Assembly (NCBI GenBank): GCA_030789695.1
Contig: CM061141.1
Span: forward strand, 321,286,452-321,350,451
Length of the DNA: 64,000 bases
Source: Scilla litardierei
Taxonomy: Eukaryota; Streptophyta; Magnoliopsida; Asparagales; Asparagaceae
Direction of reading: 5' to 3'
The notes beneath the pieces are model-generated. The model was given only the letters and a program-made list of their open reading frames with translations. It made no database searches and was not told the origin of the DNA. Both the position numbers and the translations under genes were made by a program. Numbering within the stretch: position 1 is the stretch's first letter; each line of letters opens with the position of its first letter. Shown here one piece after another: positions 1 through 10,985 of this stretch.

Positions 1-246
1 CTCACACAAAGTGAGACCTTCGTCTAGTAATAGGTAGAAATTAGGGAGAAAATGCATTTGATGCAAGAGACAGATAAACTGCAAAGAGTTTGCAGTTAGC
101 TTCTGGACTCGGTATAAATGATTATAAGTGCAAGTTGGAGATGTTGAGGTATGCATATCCTCGGTTCATTTGTATTTGATGCAAATGGTTTTTGATATTA
201 GATGTGGAAATTTTGCATATAATGCAAATGGAATTAAATGTGTCGT
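1..246. other. Unassigned flank of the first copia element
   Basis: No gene seen. This stretch is continuous with 7422-7789 once the copia element at 247-7416 is taken out: the 5-bp duplication GTCGT ends here at 242-246 and is repeated at 7417-7421. It is AT-rich with short repeats of 'gcaaatgg' and could be LTR or UTR remnant of an older element, but I see no terminal signature. Confidence 0.5.
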
Positions 247-393
247 TGTTATAAATCAACTACTGAGGGGAGAGCCCTCAGGTCTATATTTATAGCCAAA
301 GGGGAGAATACACGTGGGCTTATACAGATATGTGCCCAAACACTTAGGATGGCCCAATAACTCATCCAACCCAGTAAATACCCGTTCACAACA
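247..393 (-). repeat. 3' LTR of copia element (147 bp)
   Basis: Starts TGTTATAAATC and ends TTCACAACA on the plus strand. It matches 7270-7416 except for three substitutions. The outer edge abuts GTCGT at 242-246. Confidence 0.95.
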
Positions 394-403
394 CTCCCCC
401 TTA
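394..403 (-). other. Polypurine tract of copia element
   Basis: On the minus strand TAAGGGGGAG lies directly before the 3' LTR, the expected primer for plus-strand synthesis. Confidence 0.8.
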
Positions 404-608
404 TCCAGCCATAGTTGTGGACCCTGCTCATGAATACTTCAGGATTCTGAGCCTGTATGGGTCTCACATGGGGTGGATACTTCAGGATCCTGAGTTGGTG
501 AGATTTGCCTCGTTAAAACCTTTGGCTATGGAAAACCCAGTGGGAAAAACCATAGTTAAGGGAAAAGAGTACAAACTCTGCCAAACTCCCCCTGATCTGT
601 ACAAGCTC

Positions 609-991
609 TCAAGCTTTCAGATCTCTTAGGCGTCTCATCCCAATCCTATGTACAAGTTTTCTAAAGGTAGCAGTAGGAAGGGCTTTAGTGAACAAATCTG
701 CCAAATTGTCACATGACTGCACTTGTCTGATGTCGATCTTGCCATCTCTCTGTAGCTCGTGCGTCCAGAAGAATTTTGGTGAAATGTGTTTCGTTCTGTC
801 GCCTTTGATAAAGCCACCTCGTAGCTGAGCTATGCAAGCAGCATTGTCCTCGAACATGGTAGTGGGCTCGAGGTCTCCAGTCTTCAGTCCGGTCGTAGAC
901 GAGATGTGGTGGATGACTGAGCGTAGTCATACGCATTCTCTGCTTGCTTCATGGATGGCAATGATCTCCGAGTGATTGGATGAGGTCGCCG
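609..991 (-). pseudogene. copia pol, C-terminal RNase H part (frame-broken)
   Basis: Minus-strand continuation of the pol polyprotein. The open stretch 609-857 starts MFEDNAACIAQ and holds the copia RNase H motifs: the ED-N-A segment, then RTKHIS and, near the end, the LADLFTKALP-type tail. It is separated from the main pol ORF by a one-base shift near 1025 and by an in-frame TGA where the family has Trp (after REC-V), close to 930. The shift falls inside the conserved tract that follows the GYVF motif. The natural pol stop is at 609. Confidence that this is the same polyprotein is high, because 858-991 still encodes recognisable RNase H residues in the right order. Confidence 0.85.
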
Positions 992-3436
992 TCAAGGTTT
1001 GCTTGATGGATCTCCAGGAAATGGCTGTCCCTCCGTAGGAAACACGTACCCAGTCTGTGATTTTGCTTTGTGGGGATCAGACAAGTACCCTGCATCAGCA
1101 TAACCTGCAAGTGTAGAGGATGTTCCATTTTTGTAGAAGAGTCCCAAATCTGTAGACCCTTGGAGGTAGCGCAGAAGGTGCTTTACCCCGGTCCAGTGGC
1201 GCTGTGTAGGCGCTGCACTGTATCTGGCGAGCAAATTTACTGCGAACGCTATATCAGGACGCGTGCAGTTTGCCAGATATAGTAGTGCTCCGATGTCACT
1301 CAGATAGGGAACTTCCGGACCAAGTATATCCTCCCCCTCTTCCAGCGACCGGAAGGGGTCTTTATGTGCATCCAGGGATCGTACCACCATAGGTGTACTC
1401 AATGGATGGCAATGGTCCATATGGAATCTTTGCAACATTTTCTTCGTATATGTGGTTTGGTGTAATAGGATTCCGTCTTTTTGATGTTCAATCTGTAAGC
1501 CAAGGCAGAATTTGGTTTTGCCTAGGTCTTTCATTTCGAATTCTTTTGTTAGGCTTACAGATATCTCAGTGATCTCTTCGGGAGATCCTATAAGATTCAG
1601 ATCGTCTACGTAGACAGCTATTATCACGAATCCTTTTCCCTTTGTTCTTATGAAGATACAAGGGCAGACTTCATTGTTCGTGAATCCTTGTTGAACAAGG
1701 AACTCACTGAGTCTGTTATACCACATTCTTCCTGATTGTTTGCGACCATACAATGATCTTTGTAGCTTAACAGAATAGACGTCCCGAGGTCTATCTTTCA
1801 GTTCAGCAGGCATTGAAAAGCCATCAGGAAGTTTCATGTAGATCTCCTTGTCGAGATTACCGTATAGATACGCAGTCACAACATCCATTAGCTGCATATC
1901 TAGGCCTTCCTTTGCTGTTAAGCTTATCAAAAATCTAAACGTGATCGCATCCATGACCGGGGAGTATGTTTCGTCATAGTCTATACCCGGTCTTTGGGAA
2001 AATCCCTGTGCTACAAGTCTAGCTTTGTAGCGTGCGATCTCATTATTTTCGTTTCTTTTTCTGACGAATACCCATTTGTATCCCACAGGTTTGACACCGG
2101 TAGGTGTCTGGACTATTTGCCCAAAGACTTTTCGTTTCTGAAGCGAGTCCAACTCGGCTTCTATTGCCTGATTCCACTTTGGCCAATCATCTCTACGTTT
2201 GCATTCAGCAACGGAGTGTGGTTCATAATCATCATCGCTTCCGGCGACGTGAATGGCAATGTGAAACGCGAAGTCATCGTCGACGACTGTACTCTTTCTG
2301 TCCAATACCTCCACTGTACGTACATAATTTAGTGATATTTCTGTTTCTCCCGGCAGTTCCTCTGCAGTGGATTCCGGGAGTGGAGAGGGTATGTACACGA
2401 GCTCGTTTCTCTGTGGGGGTATCGTCCCAAGGTCTCCGGATATTTTTCTTTTTCTTGGATTTTTATCCTTGGAGCCTGGTGGTCTGCCTCTTTTCTGTTG
2501 AGGTGCAGCCACTTCTGCTGCAGGTGGATTGCATCCATCCTTCGGGATGTCAATCCTAGCTGGAGTATTCGCAGCAGGGATGTGTGATCTGACAATCTTC
2601 TGGTTGTCAGTGAACGAGTCCGGTAATCTATGGACTGTGTCCTGGATGTGTAAGATCTTCCGGATCTCATCATCACATTGTTTTGTTACCGGATCATAGT
2701 GGGTCAAGCTTTTTGTATCCCACGTTAACATTTGCTTTGCACTAGACTTTTCGATGTATAGGCCCATTTTGGGGAAATACGTCTCATCAAAATTGCAGTC
2801 TTCAAGGCGTGCCTTGAAAGCGTCCCCCGTTTGGGGTTCTAGGTATCTTATAATGGAGGGTGAGTCAAACCCTACGTAGATACCTAGGCGACGTTGATGA
2901 CCCATCTTGGTCCTCTGTGGTGGTGCAATGGGGATATAAACTGCGCAGCCGAAGATTCTCAAGTGAGAGATGTTCGGCGGCGTTCCATATGCGAGTTGCA
3001 TTGGAGATAGACTCTGACCTCCTGAGGGTCTAATTTTTATTAGTGATGCATCGTGCAAAATTGCATGTCCCCATGCATCCACCGGCAACTGGGATTTCAT
3101 CAGCAATGGTCGTGCGATCCATTGGAGTCTTTTAATTAGCGACTCAGCTAACCCATTCTGGGTGTGAACATGCGGCACCGGATGTTCAATTTCTATTCCC
3201 GTTGCCTGGCAATATTCTTGGAATGACTGAGAGGTAAATTCCCCCGCATTATCCAGACGTATTTTCTTTATTTGGTTGTCTGGGAAATGCGCCCGCAACT
3301 TTATTATTTGTGCCAAAAGCTTTGGGAAAGCTAAGTTGCGGGTTGAAAGTAGACACACATACGAGTATTTCGAAGATGCATCAATCAGTACCATAAAGTA
3401 CCGAAAGGGCCCGCTAGGGGGTGGATGGGTCCACAT
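992..3436 (-). pseudogene. copia pol: integrase, reverse transcriptase, RNase H start
   Basis: An 814-codon open stretch. Integrase core comes first: Asp in VLIDASS (about residue 18), Asp in RLDNAGEF (about 62), Glu in GLAESLIKRL (about 99). The integrase C-terminal segment follows (IFGCAVYIP, YVGFDSPS), then a Lys/Arg-Pro-rich linker (RGRPPGSKDKNPRKR), the RT start (YKWVFVRKRN, RYKARLVAQGF), the RT core with YVDD near residue 620, and the RNase H start (GYADAGYLSD). All key RT and integrase acidic residues are present. The apparent N-terminus is not a real start: the upstream ORF (3385-4089) overlaps and the reading frame is broken by one base in a C-run near 3415, so both parts belong to one former polyprotein. 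The 3' side breaks again near 1025. Confidence 0.93.
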
Positions 3437-4089
3437 ATGTCTCCGTGTATTCTTTCAAGGAAGCTAGGAGACTCAATATCCACTTTAAGTGGTGATGGCC
3501 TTGTTATTAATTTACCCTTAAAGCAGGGTACACAAGGGAATTCTCCCTTCTGAAGAATCTTCTGGTTCTTCAGGTTATGCCCATGGGATTGTGCTAGGAT
3601 GCGGTGCATCATCACAGATCCGGGGTAGCCAAGTCTATCGTGCCAAAGTAAGAATTTGGCCGATGTCGGGCACTTCAGGTGCTCCGTCAGGTTTGCTTCC
3701 TCTCTCCGGATTTTTGTATGGTAGAGGCCTGATGAGAGGCTCTCAAAACGTTCAAGTATGGTTTTAACTACATTTTCTTGAGATGTTACATACAGTAATT
3801 CATTTTCTTTGACATTTGCTGTTTTCAAGTGGAATCCGTTAAGACGGATATCTTTGAAACTTAGTAAGTTTCTCTTGGAATTCGGAGAGTAAAGTGCATC
3901 TTTTATTTTTATTTCTGTTCCATTGGGGAGCAACAAGGTTGCATTCCCAGAACCTTCAATTATGTCCAATGGCCCTGAAATTGTGTTTACAGGGCTCTTA
4001 TACGGGATAATGCTATGAAAATAGCATTTGTGCTGAAGGATCGTATGTGTTGACGCGCTGTCTACTAAGCAGTCATGAGAGCATTCCAT
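3385..4089 (-). pseudogene. copia protease and GAG-pre-integrase part
   Basis: A 234-codon open stretch upstream of the integrase ORF. The aspartic protease active site is seen as LVDSASTH near residue 9. The GAG-pre-integrase zinc region shows LLWHDRLGYPG followed by a CVPCFKGK pair, consistent with HHCC zinc ligands. It runs into the start of integrase (IHGDICGPIH) and ends at a stop created by a single-base shift in a C-run at about 3415. It overlaps the downstream ORF in another frame over 3385-3436. A programmed shift is conceivable in principle, but the shift lies inside conserved integrase sequence and other breaks exist, so decay is the simpler reading. Confidence 0.85.
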
Positions 4090-4209
4090 CTAAAAAAGAT
4101 GAGTAAACATTTGCATTCAGAAAGGCTAAATTTTATTCAACAGAATTTAAGATACATAAAAGCTCTCATAAATTAGAATGTTCATACAATAAGATGCTAA
4201 GATAAATGA

Positions 4210-5178
4210 TAACAGGCTAATCAAGCAGATTATCTGACTCGAAGTCTTTTGCTGTGAATTTGACTGCATTATTTGCAGCCACCAGGTTTGATTCAACATT
4301 CTTTTTCTTGCTTTGTTTGTAAAGCTCCTGGAGATGCACTGGGGTCCTGCACACTCTAGACCAGTGGCCTGTCATGCCACAGCCGTGGCACTGGTCTTCC
4401 CAGTCCCTCTTGGGTGGGGGTGCATTGTTTTTCTTGTTATCATTCTTGCGCCAGGTGAACTTGTGCTTCCCTTCATTCTTGCGCTGCTGTGGTGGGCCCT
4501 TGGCTCTTTTCTGTTATCCCCCTTTCTGTGGTCTTTCTTTTCTTTTATTATCCCTCTTCTTTTTGAAGGAAGAGGTATGGTGAGCTTCTGGTAGGGGGCA
4601 GTGCCGGGAGGGCGCATATTGTGAGTGGCGAGAAGAAGCTCTATGTTTTGCTCGGCCATGAGAAGACATGACAGCAGCTCTGAATACTTGGTGAACTTAC
4701 GTTCACGGTATTGCTGCATAAGTATCGCATCCTTTTCATGGAAAGACGTATACGTCTTTTTCAGCATGCGATCTTCTGAGACTTTTTCACCACACAACTT
4801 CAGGCGTGAGGTGATGCTAAAAAGTGCTGAGTTGTACTCAGCAATGGACTTAAAGTCCTGCAGTCTCAGGTTCTCCCACTCATATCTCGCCCTTGGGAGT
4901 ATAACATCTCTCTGATGTTTATACCTGTCCTCAAGGGCGGTCCATAGCTCAAGTGGATCTTCGACCGTAAGGTACTCAGCCTTTAAGGTCTTATCCACAT
5001 GGCGGCGAATATAGATGATGGCTTGCGCCTTCTCTATATCGCTAACATTTTCTTTTTCAGTCACAGCAGTGATGAGGGACTTGGCCCGCAGGTGAAACTT
5101 AACATCTAGCTGCCAGCTTAGATAGTTTCTGCCTGATGCATCCAGCACTTCAAAGTCAACGCTTGCAATTTTAGCCAT
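4210..5178 (-). pseudogene. copia gag with displaced zinc knuckle
   Basis: The first ATG after the leader is at 5178. Residues 1-190 look like copia gag (UBN2-type): FEVLDASGRNYLSWQ near the start, LWTALEDRYKHQ in the middle. After about 4570 the ORF drifts into a shifted, Lys/Arg-rich reading and stops at 4372. In the correct downstream frame the CCHC knuckle is still visible at about 4350-4395 (C-x2-C-x4-H-x4-C, with CHGCGMTGHWSRVC), but that frame contains a TAA near 4515. So gag has one frameshift near 4565 and one nonsense codon. Gag normally packages the RNA in virus-like particles. This copy is not functional. Confidence 0.88.
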
Positions 5179-6099
5179 TTATCTAGCAGAGCACAAACAT
5201 GCATGAATTAATAATCAATCAGAAAAAACATTTTCATGCGGAAGCAATATTTAATGAAAAGCTAAACGTGTGGATCGGCCAATCCCACAAGAAAGAGTCC
5301 AAGAGTCCACAGTCCAAATTATACAAATTTGCAGCTTGAATAAAATGAAAATACAACTTTGGAAACCCCGTGGGTCCCATTTAATATCTTCGTCTTCAAG
5401 CGTAGCTTCCGACTCCATGGAAGTTGGTCTTCTTTCTTTGACATTTACAAAAATTCCTCACTACAATTTCTCTCAAAAATAAAAGAAAAGTGCGGGAAAT
5501 AAACTGTGGGACTAAACGGCCGATCCAAAAACCACATTTAGCAATTCATGCAAGAATATTGTGCTCATCAACATTGTCATCCATAGACATCACAGGCAGT
5601 TTATTCATATGAGGATAAAACGATATTTAATCACTTAATAATTATTGGACCACTGGGCAACGTCATACACCATTAGGTTAGGTAACTAACGGCAGAGCGG
5701 TCGCAGGATCTTCCTAATTATTAAGTTTAAATAAAATGTACAACCACGCAAATAATATCCACATAATTTTGCCAGAGATGTAAAGCATGTAAAAGAAATT
5801 ATGATGCATAGGTTGTAAAGTAAATGGGTTTAATCAATTAAATTGATTAAGAGCCCAAAATTAACATTTTATTTTGTATGAGGAAAAAGGTTCCCTCATC
5901 ATCCCAAAATCCCCCCAAAAAATCCCCAAAACGCCCTTGTCTGCCCGATATTTGTCCCGTAATTTACCGTGATTTTTCACTAATATTTTGCCTTTGAATC
6001 CCCATTTTAAATTAATCTTTAGGCTAATAAGGTGCCTTTTGAGGCGAGTTTATAGCCCGTTGCCTCCCCCAATTTTTTTTTTCAGATAAACCAGCCTGC

Positions 6100-6290
6100 G
6101 GGCCTGAAGCCCGCAGTCGACCTATGGGCTTCAGGCCCATATGGCATTTTTTTGGAAATCTGTGGGCCTGAAGCCCACAGATCTGCAGTGGGCTTCAGGC
6201 CCAAAGATCTGTTTTTTTTGAAAATCTGTGGGCCTGAAGCCTACAGATCTGCTGTGGGCTTCAGGCCCACAGATCTCTCTGTTTTTTTTG
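6100..6290. repeat. Array of inverted GGGCCTGAAGCCCAC motifs
   Basis: About three tandem units of roughly 65 bp. Each unit has a 'gggcctgaagccc' arm and a 'gggcttcaggccc' arm around a short spacer, followed by a T-run. Each motif is itself near-palindromic, so the RNA would fold strongly. Confidence 0.85.
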
Positions 6291-6299
6291 GGAATTAGG

Positions 6300-6379
6300 G
6301 TTTTGAAGGGGGGCGCCGCCGCCGCCCCCCCTGAACGGGAGGTGCGACGGAGGCCGCCGCCCCCCGCTGCGGGGGGGAG

Positions 6380-6419
<40 letters not shown>

Positions 6420-6930
6420 CAGAGGGGGGGCGCGGCCAGGGGGCCGCCGCCCCCCGCTGCGGGGGAGCGGCGGGGGCCGCAACCCCCCGCAGAGGGGGGC
6501 GCGGCCAGGGGGGCCGCCCCCCCCCCGCAGAGGGGGAAGCGGCCAGGGGGCCGCCGCCCCCCTCTGCGGGGGGGACGGCAGGCGCGGGGGCCGCCGCCCC
6601 CCTCTGCGGGGGGGGAGCGGCGGGGGCCGCCCCCCTTGCAGAGGGAGGGGGCGGCCCCCCCAGGGCCCCCCCCCCCCCCCCCCCGCAGAGGGGGAAGCGG
6701 CCAGGGGGCCGCCGCCCCTCTCTGCGGGGGGGGGGGGGGGACGGCGGGCGCGGGGGCCGTCGCCCCCCTCTGCGGGGGGGAGCGGCGGGGGCCGCCCCCC
6801 TTGCAGAGGGAGGGGGCGGCCTCGGGGGGGCCGCCGCCCCCCTGCAGGGGGGTGCGGCGGCTGCTGCCCCCCCTATGGGGGGGCCGGCGTGGCCGGGGGG
6901 GCCGGCGGCGAGGCCGGCGGCGGGGTTGAT
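6300..6930. repeat. GC-rich G-run/C-run minisatellite
   Basis: Irregular repeats of a unit like 'ggggccgccgcccccctctgcggggg', including an uninterrupted C-run of about 35 bases at 6387-6418. It lies wholly inside the copia leader. Assembly errors in homopolymers are likely here. Confidence 0.85.
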
Positions 6931-7269
6931 TTAGGGTTTGATTTTAAGAAAAAAATCCAAAAAACCCTAAAAAAATTGATTTTTGGGATGAAAAGTCCGT
7001 CGTTTTCAAGGCGACGATGAATCCCCATGACGATCTTGCGAGATCTAGGGGAGGGGCAATCATACGTATGATTAAAAATATTATTTTTAGAGTTTATACC
7101 TCTATATCCGTCCTCCGGATATAGCGACGTTTGCTCGAAGCCCTACGCGGATGACGACGCTTGATTGAGGAAGCCTTGCACCGCGCTCGTGGATCTCCCA
7201 ACTTCGCCTTCGCAACGAACGGAAAAAATTTTGTGGAAAAGAAAATTTTAGAGGCTCGTGCTGATAACG

Positions 7270-7416
7270 TGTTATAAATCAACTACTGAGGGGAGAGCCC
7301 TTAGGTCTATATTTATAGCCAAAGGGGAGAATACAAGTGGGCTTATACAGATATGGGCCCAAACACTTAGGATGGCCCAATAACTCATCCAACCCAGTAA
7401 ATACCCGTTCACAACA
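7270..7416 (-). repeat. 5' LTR of copia element (147 bp)
   Basis: Same ends as 247-393 (TGTTATAAATC to TTCACAACA), followed directly by the duplication GTCGT at 7417-7421. It contains a TATATTTATAG box, plausible as promoter on the element strand. Confidence 0.95.
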
Positions 7417-7421
7417 GTCGT

Positions 7422-7789
7422 AAAATATTTACGTGCATATTTAATATAATAAACGCGAAGAAAAAGTTACCTGGATGAAGGGAACGTTTCGGTCTAAATG
7501 CAGGTTCGAACGGCGTCCAAAACGGACTCCAAACGCACATAATAGAGCCAAAACAATGAAAATGCCCCCTTTTGGGCATTGTGGGCCCGACCCAGACCTG
7601 CTAAGCAGGATGGGCGGGCGCCCAGGCCCGCCCATTGTGCGGGCGGGCGCCCAGGCTCGCAGTGCGGGCTGGGGACCGCCCGCAATGTAGGGGGTGCCCA
7701 GGCCTGCCATACAGGCGGATGGGCGCACGTGCTTGCTTGCAGGTTGGTAAGCATTGGGCCCACGCGGTGGGCCCCACAGTAAGGGTTTT
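7422..7789. other. Unassigned, possible old LTR remnant
   Basis: No gene. GC-rich direct repeats of 'gggcgggcgcccaggc' at 7605-7660. The first 120 bases share scattered words with 39800-39900 (aaatatttac, atgaaggg, ggactccaaac), which suggests related old LTR fragments. The match is weak by eye. Confidence 0.35.
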
Positions 7790-8030
7790 AACCCAGTTTT
7801 GTTTGGCTGCTGCGTTTTTGCGAAAATTTGACTTTGGAGCAACTTTGGAGCTACTATGCCGTAAATGAAGACAAACTCGATACTCGAGCCAAGAAAGCAA
7901 TCTTCTTGGGCTTTAGCAATGGTGTCAAGGGATATCGACTGTGGTGTCCGACACAAAGGAAGGTGATCTTGCGCAGAGATATAACGTTTGATGAGTCGAC
8001 ATTATTGAACTAGTGGTGGAGATTGAACAG
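7790..8030 (+). pseudogene. copia integrase C-terminal fragment
   Basis: Reads FGCCVFAKI, then after a stop and a short shift NEDKLDTRAKKAIFLGFSNG and a KGYRLWCP - RRDITFDE tail. That is the typical C-terminal part of copia integrase (the HVP-LDPKARKCIFLGYS region in relatives). The frame is open from 7828 to 8013. It ends in a degenerate linker before RT. Confidence 0.75.
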
Positions 8031-8199
8031 ACACAATTGAAGCAGGTCTACAACAACGTGTCTGAGGTTCCACAACGGTCGATCAACGACTCAACCCACG
8101 CCAGAGGCTGCAGAAGTTGGTGGTGAAGTTGGTGGTTCAAGCTCAGTAGGTGGAGATAGCTCGTCTCCAAGGGTCGTTCATTCGAAGGATTCCATAGTA

Positions 8200-8486
8200 A
8201 TGTTGATGCCGAGGCGTGAGATAAGGAGACCTGCAAGGTACTTGGATATGGTCTCATTCGTCTTTCCCGCAGTATGTACCGATGTTCCCACTTCTTTCAG
8301 TGAGGTGGAGCAATCCGAAGACCCGAAGAGGTGGAAAAGTGTAATGGATGAACAGATGGAATCGCTGGAAAATAATGACATATGGGATTTCTTGGAGCTT
8401 CTGAAGGGCAAGAAAGCAATTGGGTGTAAGTGTGTCTACATCAAGATGGAAGGGGTTGAGTCAGGAGATGTTCACTACAAAGCTTG
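8200..8486 (+). pseudogene. copia reverse transcriptase N-terminal part
   Basis: Shows the RT entry motifs RREIRRPARYLDM, then EDPKRWKSVMDEQMESLENND, then KAIGCKCVYIKMEG and HYKA. It is cut at 8486 by the Ty3 element that starts at 8487. The same reading continues at 15395 after the duplicated GCTTG. Confidence 0.8.
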
Positions 8487-10125
8487 TGTAACGCCCCGTT
8501 TTCGGGTACCCTTACCTTTCATTATTGGTGCAGACCCTGTAAAGTTCCAATGAAGCCAAAATAGAGCAAACATAGATTTTCATAACAGAATTAATTTTAT
8601 TCATCCTCCAAAAGAGGGTACCAAAGCATAACAAAAGATAAACAACTAGTCTTTATTTCTAAACGATAAGAAAGTGACTAATCAATAGAAGAACACTCTC
8701 CTTACTAATCCTTGACTCAGAAATCAGCACTCTCCACTGGAAATTCCGACTCCTCGAAAGCTAGAGCCTCCTCGTACTCTGGTTCAGTTTCTGTTGAGAA
8801 AACATTTGAAAGGATAAAGTAAACGATATTTGTAATAAACAACAATTATAACTTTCATGCAACCCTAGTCCTAAGCAAGCCAACAACACTAAACACTAGA
8901 CTGAACCTTTCTAACCAATACATTCCAATCTTTTATCATTCTCATAATGTAAAGGAAAGGGCGGGCTGAAGAACAACCTCGGGTTTCATAGGCGAGCTCA
9001 CCAGTGCCCTACATTTATTGGTCCAAGGTATTCATCCAGGAACCCAATCAAGTCATTTAGTTCTGTCAATGAGCGTAGTCTACGCCACTCTTTCTACTTT
9101 AATCATGAGTTCCCAACCCCATGTCATCTTAACTATCTATTTCGATTATTCACTAATTCTATACTTTATAAACTTCGTAGGAAGAAAAGTGCACAAAACT
9201 AATATGTCGTTAGAAACAAGTCCAATGTAACGTTATTTCACAAATACTGAATTATTGCACAATTCTAACAACAAGTTTATTTGCTAACTGTAACAAATCC
9301 ATACCTTAATTTCTACGGCGAAAGAAACTATATTTAATATGTCCTAAAAATAGTTCTAAAGTAATCGATTCATTCAAACATTAAAACTAAGACGAAATTG
9401 TTTATGAAATGAAATAATACAACTATAGGATCAGATTCGTATTTTTAGGCATCCGTGATGGGTTTCTAGGGTTTACCAGCCCAAGGGAATTTTCCGTCAA
9501 TTTCTGGAAGTAGGACGATGGACTAATCTCATTTAAAATCTCACAAATCAGCCAAAATATGCTACCGAGCAATCAGATCTACACATGCATATTAAAAATA
9601 GCATATAATGAGCCGAACAGGGAGAAACTGCACCAAAACAGCGAGTAATGAACAAACAGCGGCCATACACCATAAGCCACAAGCCGCAAACATTAACAGG
9701 AAGCCAAAACAGCAAACCCACAACCAACCGAGCACCCTGGTAAGGAGGAAAAACCAGGCGGCCAACCCTAGTGCCCAATAGTCCCAAATCAATATGTACG
9801 AAGCTGCGGTAAATGTGCCGCCTCGCTCGTAGGATGCCTTTTCTATCATGAGGGAATAAAAATCCCCTTTTTACAACAACGAATCATCATTTCCTATGAA
9901 CCGAAAATCCTGAAGCACTAGTTCTTTCACAGATTCAAAAGCATGAAGGAGATAATTGAAATTTAAAACAAATAAGGTTAACCGGTTCCGCAGAAAACCC
10001 AAGCCGAAAGAATTCCAGAACCAGAGAATAAATCCACGCCTAATCGGAAGCTTAATCGAAGAACTTTAAGAGGGGAAAATCAATTTCGCTTGCCCCATAA
10101 ACCCTAGCCGAGAATTCATATAAAT

Positions 10126-10169
<44 letters not shown>

Positions 10170-10426
10170 TCTTATCGGATCAAGTGAATCGAGTTTCCCG
10201 AAGAATACGCGGCGTCGTTGGAGGTTAGGGTTTTCGAAACCTTTGGATCTCGTCGCTAATCGCCGAGCGCTGAAGGGAACGAGGGTTCGGTCTGGGCCTT
10301 GAGAGAAAAAGGAGCGGAGAAAAGAAATAGTGAGGGAGGGGAGAGAGAGTTAGTGGAGGGGAAAGCTTATTAAATAAGTTGGGCCCGTAAGTGGGCCTGG
10401 ATTCATTAAAAAAATGAAACGTTACA
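8487..10426 (-). repeat. 3' LTR of Ty3 element (1940 bp)
   Basis: Starts TGTAACGCCCC and ends ACGTTACA. Close match to 13475-15394 with scattered substitutions and a longer (AG)n run. It carries no gene. Confidence 0.93.
10129..10162. repeat. (AG)n microsatellite
   Basis: About 17 AG units inside the LTR. The other LTR has a shorter purine run at the same place (15115-15138). Confidence 0.9.
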
Positions 10427-10461
10427 TCCTCCCCCTAACAATAAATTCCGTCCTCGGAATT
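10427..10461 (-). other. Polypurine tract and adjacent palindrome
   Basis: The minus strand reads TTAGGGGGAGGA directly before the 3' LTR. The palindrome AATTCCGAGGACGGAATT (10444-10461) sits just upstream. The same palindrome precedes the tract at 46381-46416, linking the two elements. Confidence 0.8.
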
Positions 10462-10475
10462 GGAAGAATCAAGAC

Positions 10476-10985
10476 TTACTCAAAAAGATAGGGGTAGCGC
10501 TCCTTCATCTCTACTTCTCGTTCCCAAGTAGCCTCACCTGGTGCATTACGATGCCATAAAATCTTCATCAAATTGACTGTCTTGTTCTTCAGGTTCTTCT
10601 GCTGTCGATCGATGGTCTCCACTGGATGCTGCTCGTACGTCAGGTCTGGCCGCACTGAAATCTCTGAATGGTCCACCATGTGCGCTGGATCTTCCACACA
10701 TTTGCGTAGCTGAGAAATGTGGAACACATTATGCACTCCTTCTAAGGATGGAGGTAGTGCAATCTTGTAAGCCACTTCTCCTACTCGCTCAAGTACATCG
10801 AACGGTCCAATGTAGCGTGGGCTAAGCTTCCCTCGTCTGCCGAAACGAATCAGACCCCGATTCGGCGAAATCTTCAAAAATACCTTGTCTCCTGGCTGAA
10901 ACTCCAAATTTCTTCGTCTCGAATCTGCCCAATGCTTATATCTGTCTTGAGCCAAATTCAGTCTGTCTCTGATTGTCCGTACCAC
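10476..10985 (-). pseudogene. Ty3 integrase C-terminal part with chromodomain-like tail
   Basis: A 169-codon open stretch in a different frame from the integrase core. It starts in the DRLNLAQDRYKHWAD segment and runs through the basic GDKVFLKISP and LSPRYIGPFDVLERVG motifs (GPF/Y-type integrase tail). It continues through VHNVFHISQLRKC and ends with VNLMKILWHRN-EATWE and YPYLFE, which resembles the chromodomain-like C-terminus of plant chromoviruses. That tail is thought to steer insertion to heterochromatin. The natural stop is at 10476. The frameshift from the core lies at about 10970. Confidence 0.85.

Larger units (their letters stand above)
5179..7269 (-). other. Long non-coding leader of copia element
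   Basis: About 2.1 kb between the 5' LTR and gag with no plausible coding sequence. The primer-site area next to the LTR reads CGTTATCAGCACGAG on the minus strand, which is not the usual TGGTATCAGAGC. The leader holds a cluster of inverted GGGCCTGAAGCCC motifs (6100-6290) and an extreme GC-rich minisatellite (6300-6930). Long open frames through the GC-rich part are composition artefacts. Confidence 0.7.
247..7416 (-). mobile_element. Ty1/copia LTR retrotransposon, degenerate, full length
   Basis: A complete copia insertion read right to left: 5' LTR 7270-7416, long leader 5179-7269, gag 4210-5178, protease and GAG-pre-integrase 3385-4089, integrase-RT-RNase H 609-3436, polypurine tract 394-403, 3' LTR 247-393. 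The flanking 5-bp duplication GTCGT is perfect (242-246 and 7417-7421). The two 147-bp LTRs differ at three positions (about 2 percent), so the insertion is fairly recent. Even so, gag and pol carry several frameshifts and stops, so this copy cannot make its own proteins. Domain order protease, integrase, RT, RNase H defines the copia superfamily. The very short LTRs and roughly 2.1-kb leader are distinctive. I do not assign a lineage. Confidence 0.95.

Noticed and set aside
3385..3436. Overlap of two pol frames as a programmed frameshift
   Set aside because: The shift is in a C-run inside conserved integrase, and several other breaks exist, so random decay is more likely.
6228..6929. 233-codon Pro/Gly/Arg-rich open frame
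   Set aside because: It lies in the GC minisatellite of the copia leader, where few stops are expected. No domain, and the opposite strand is equally open.
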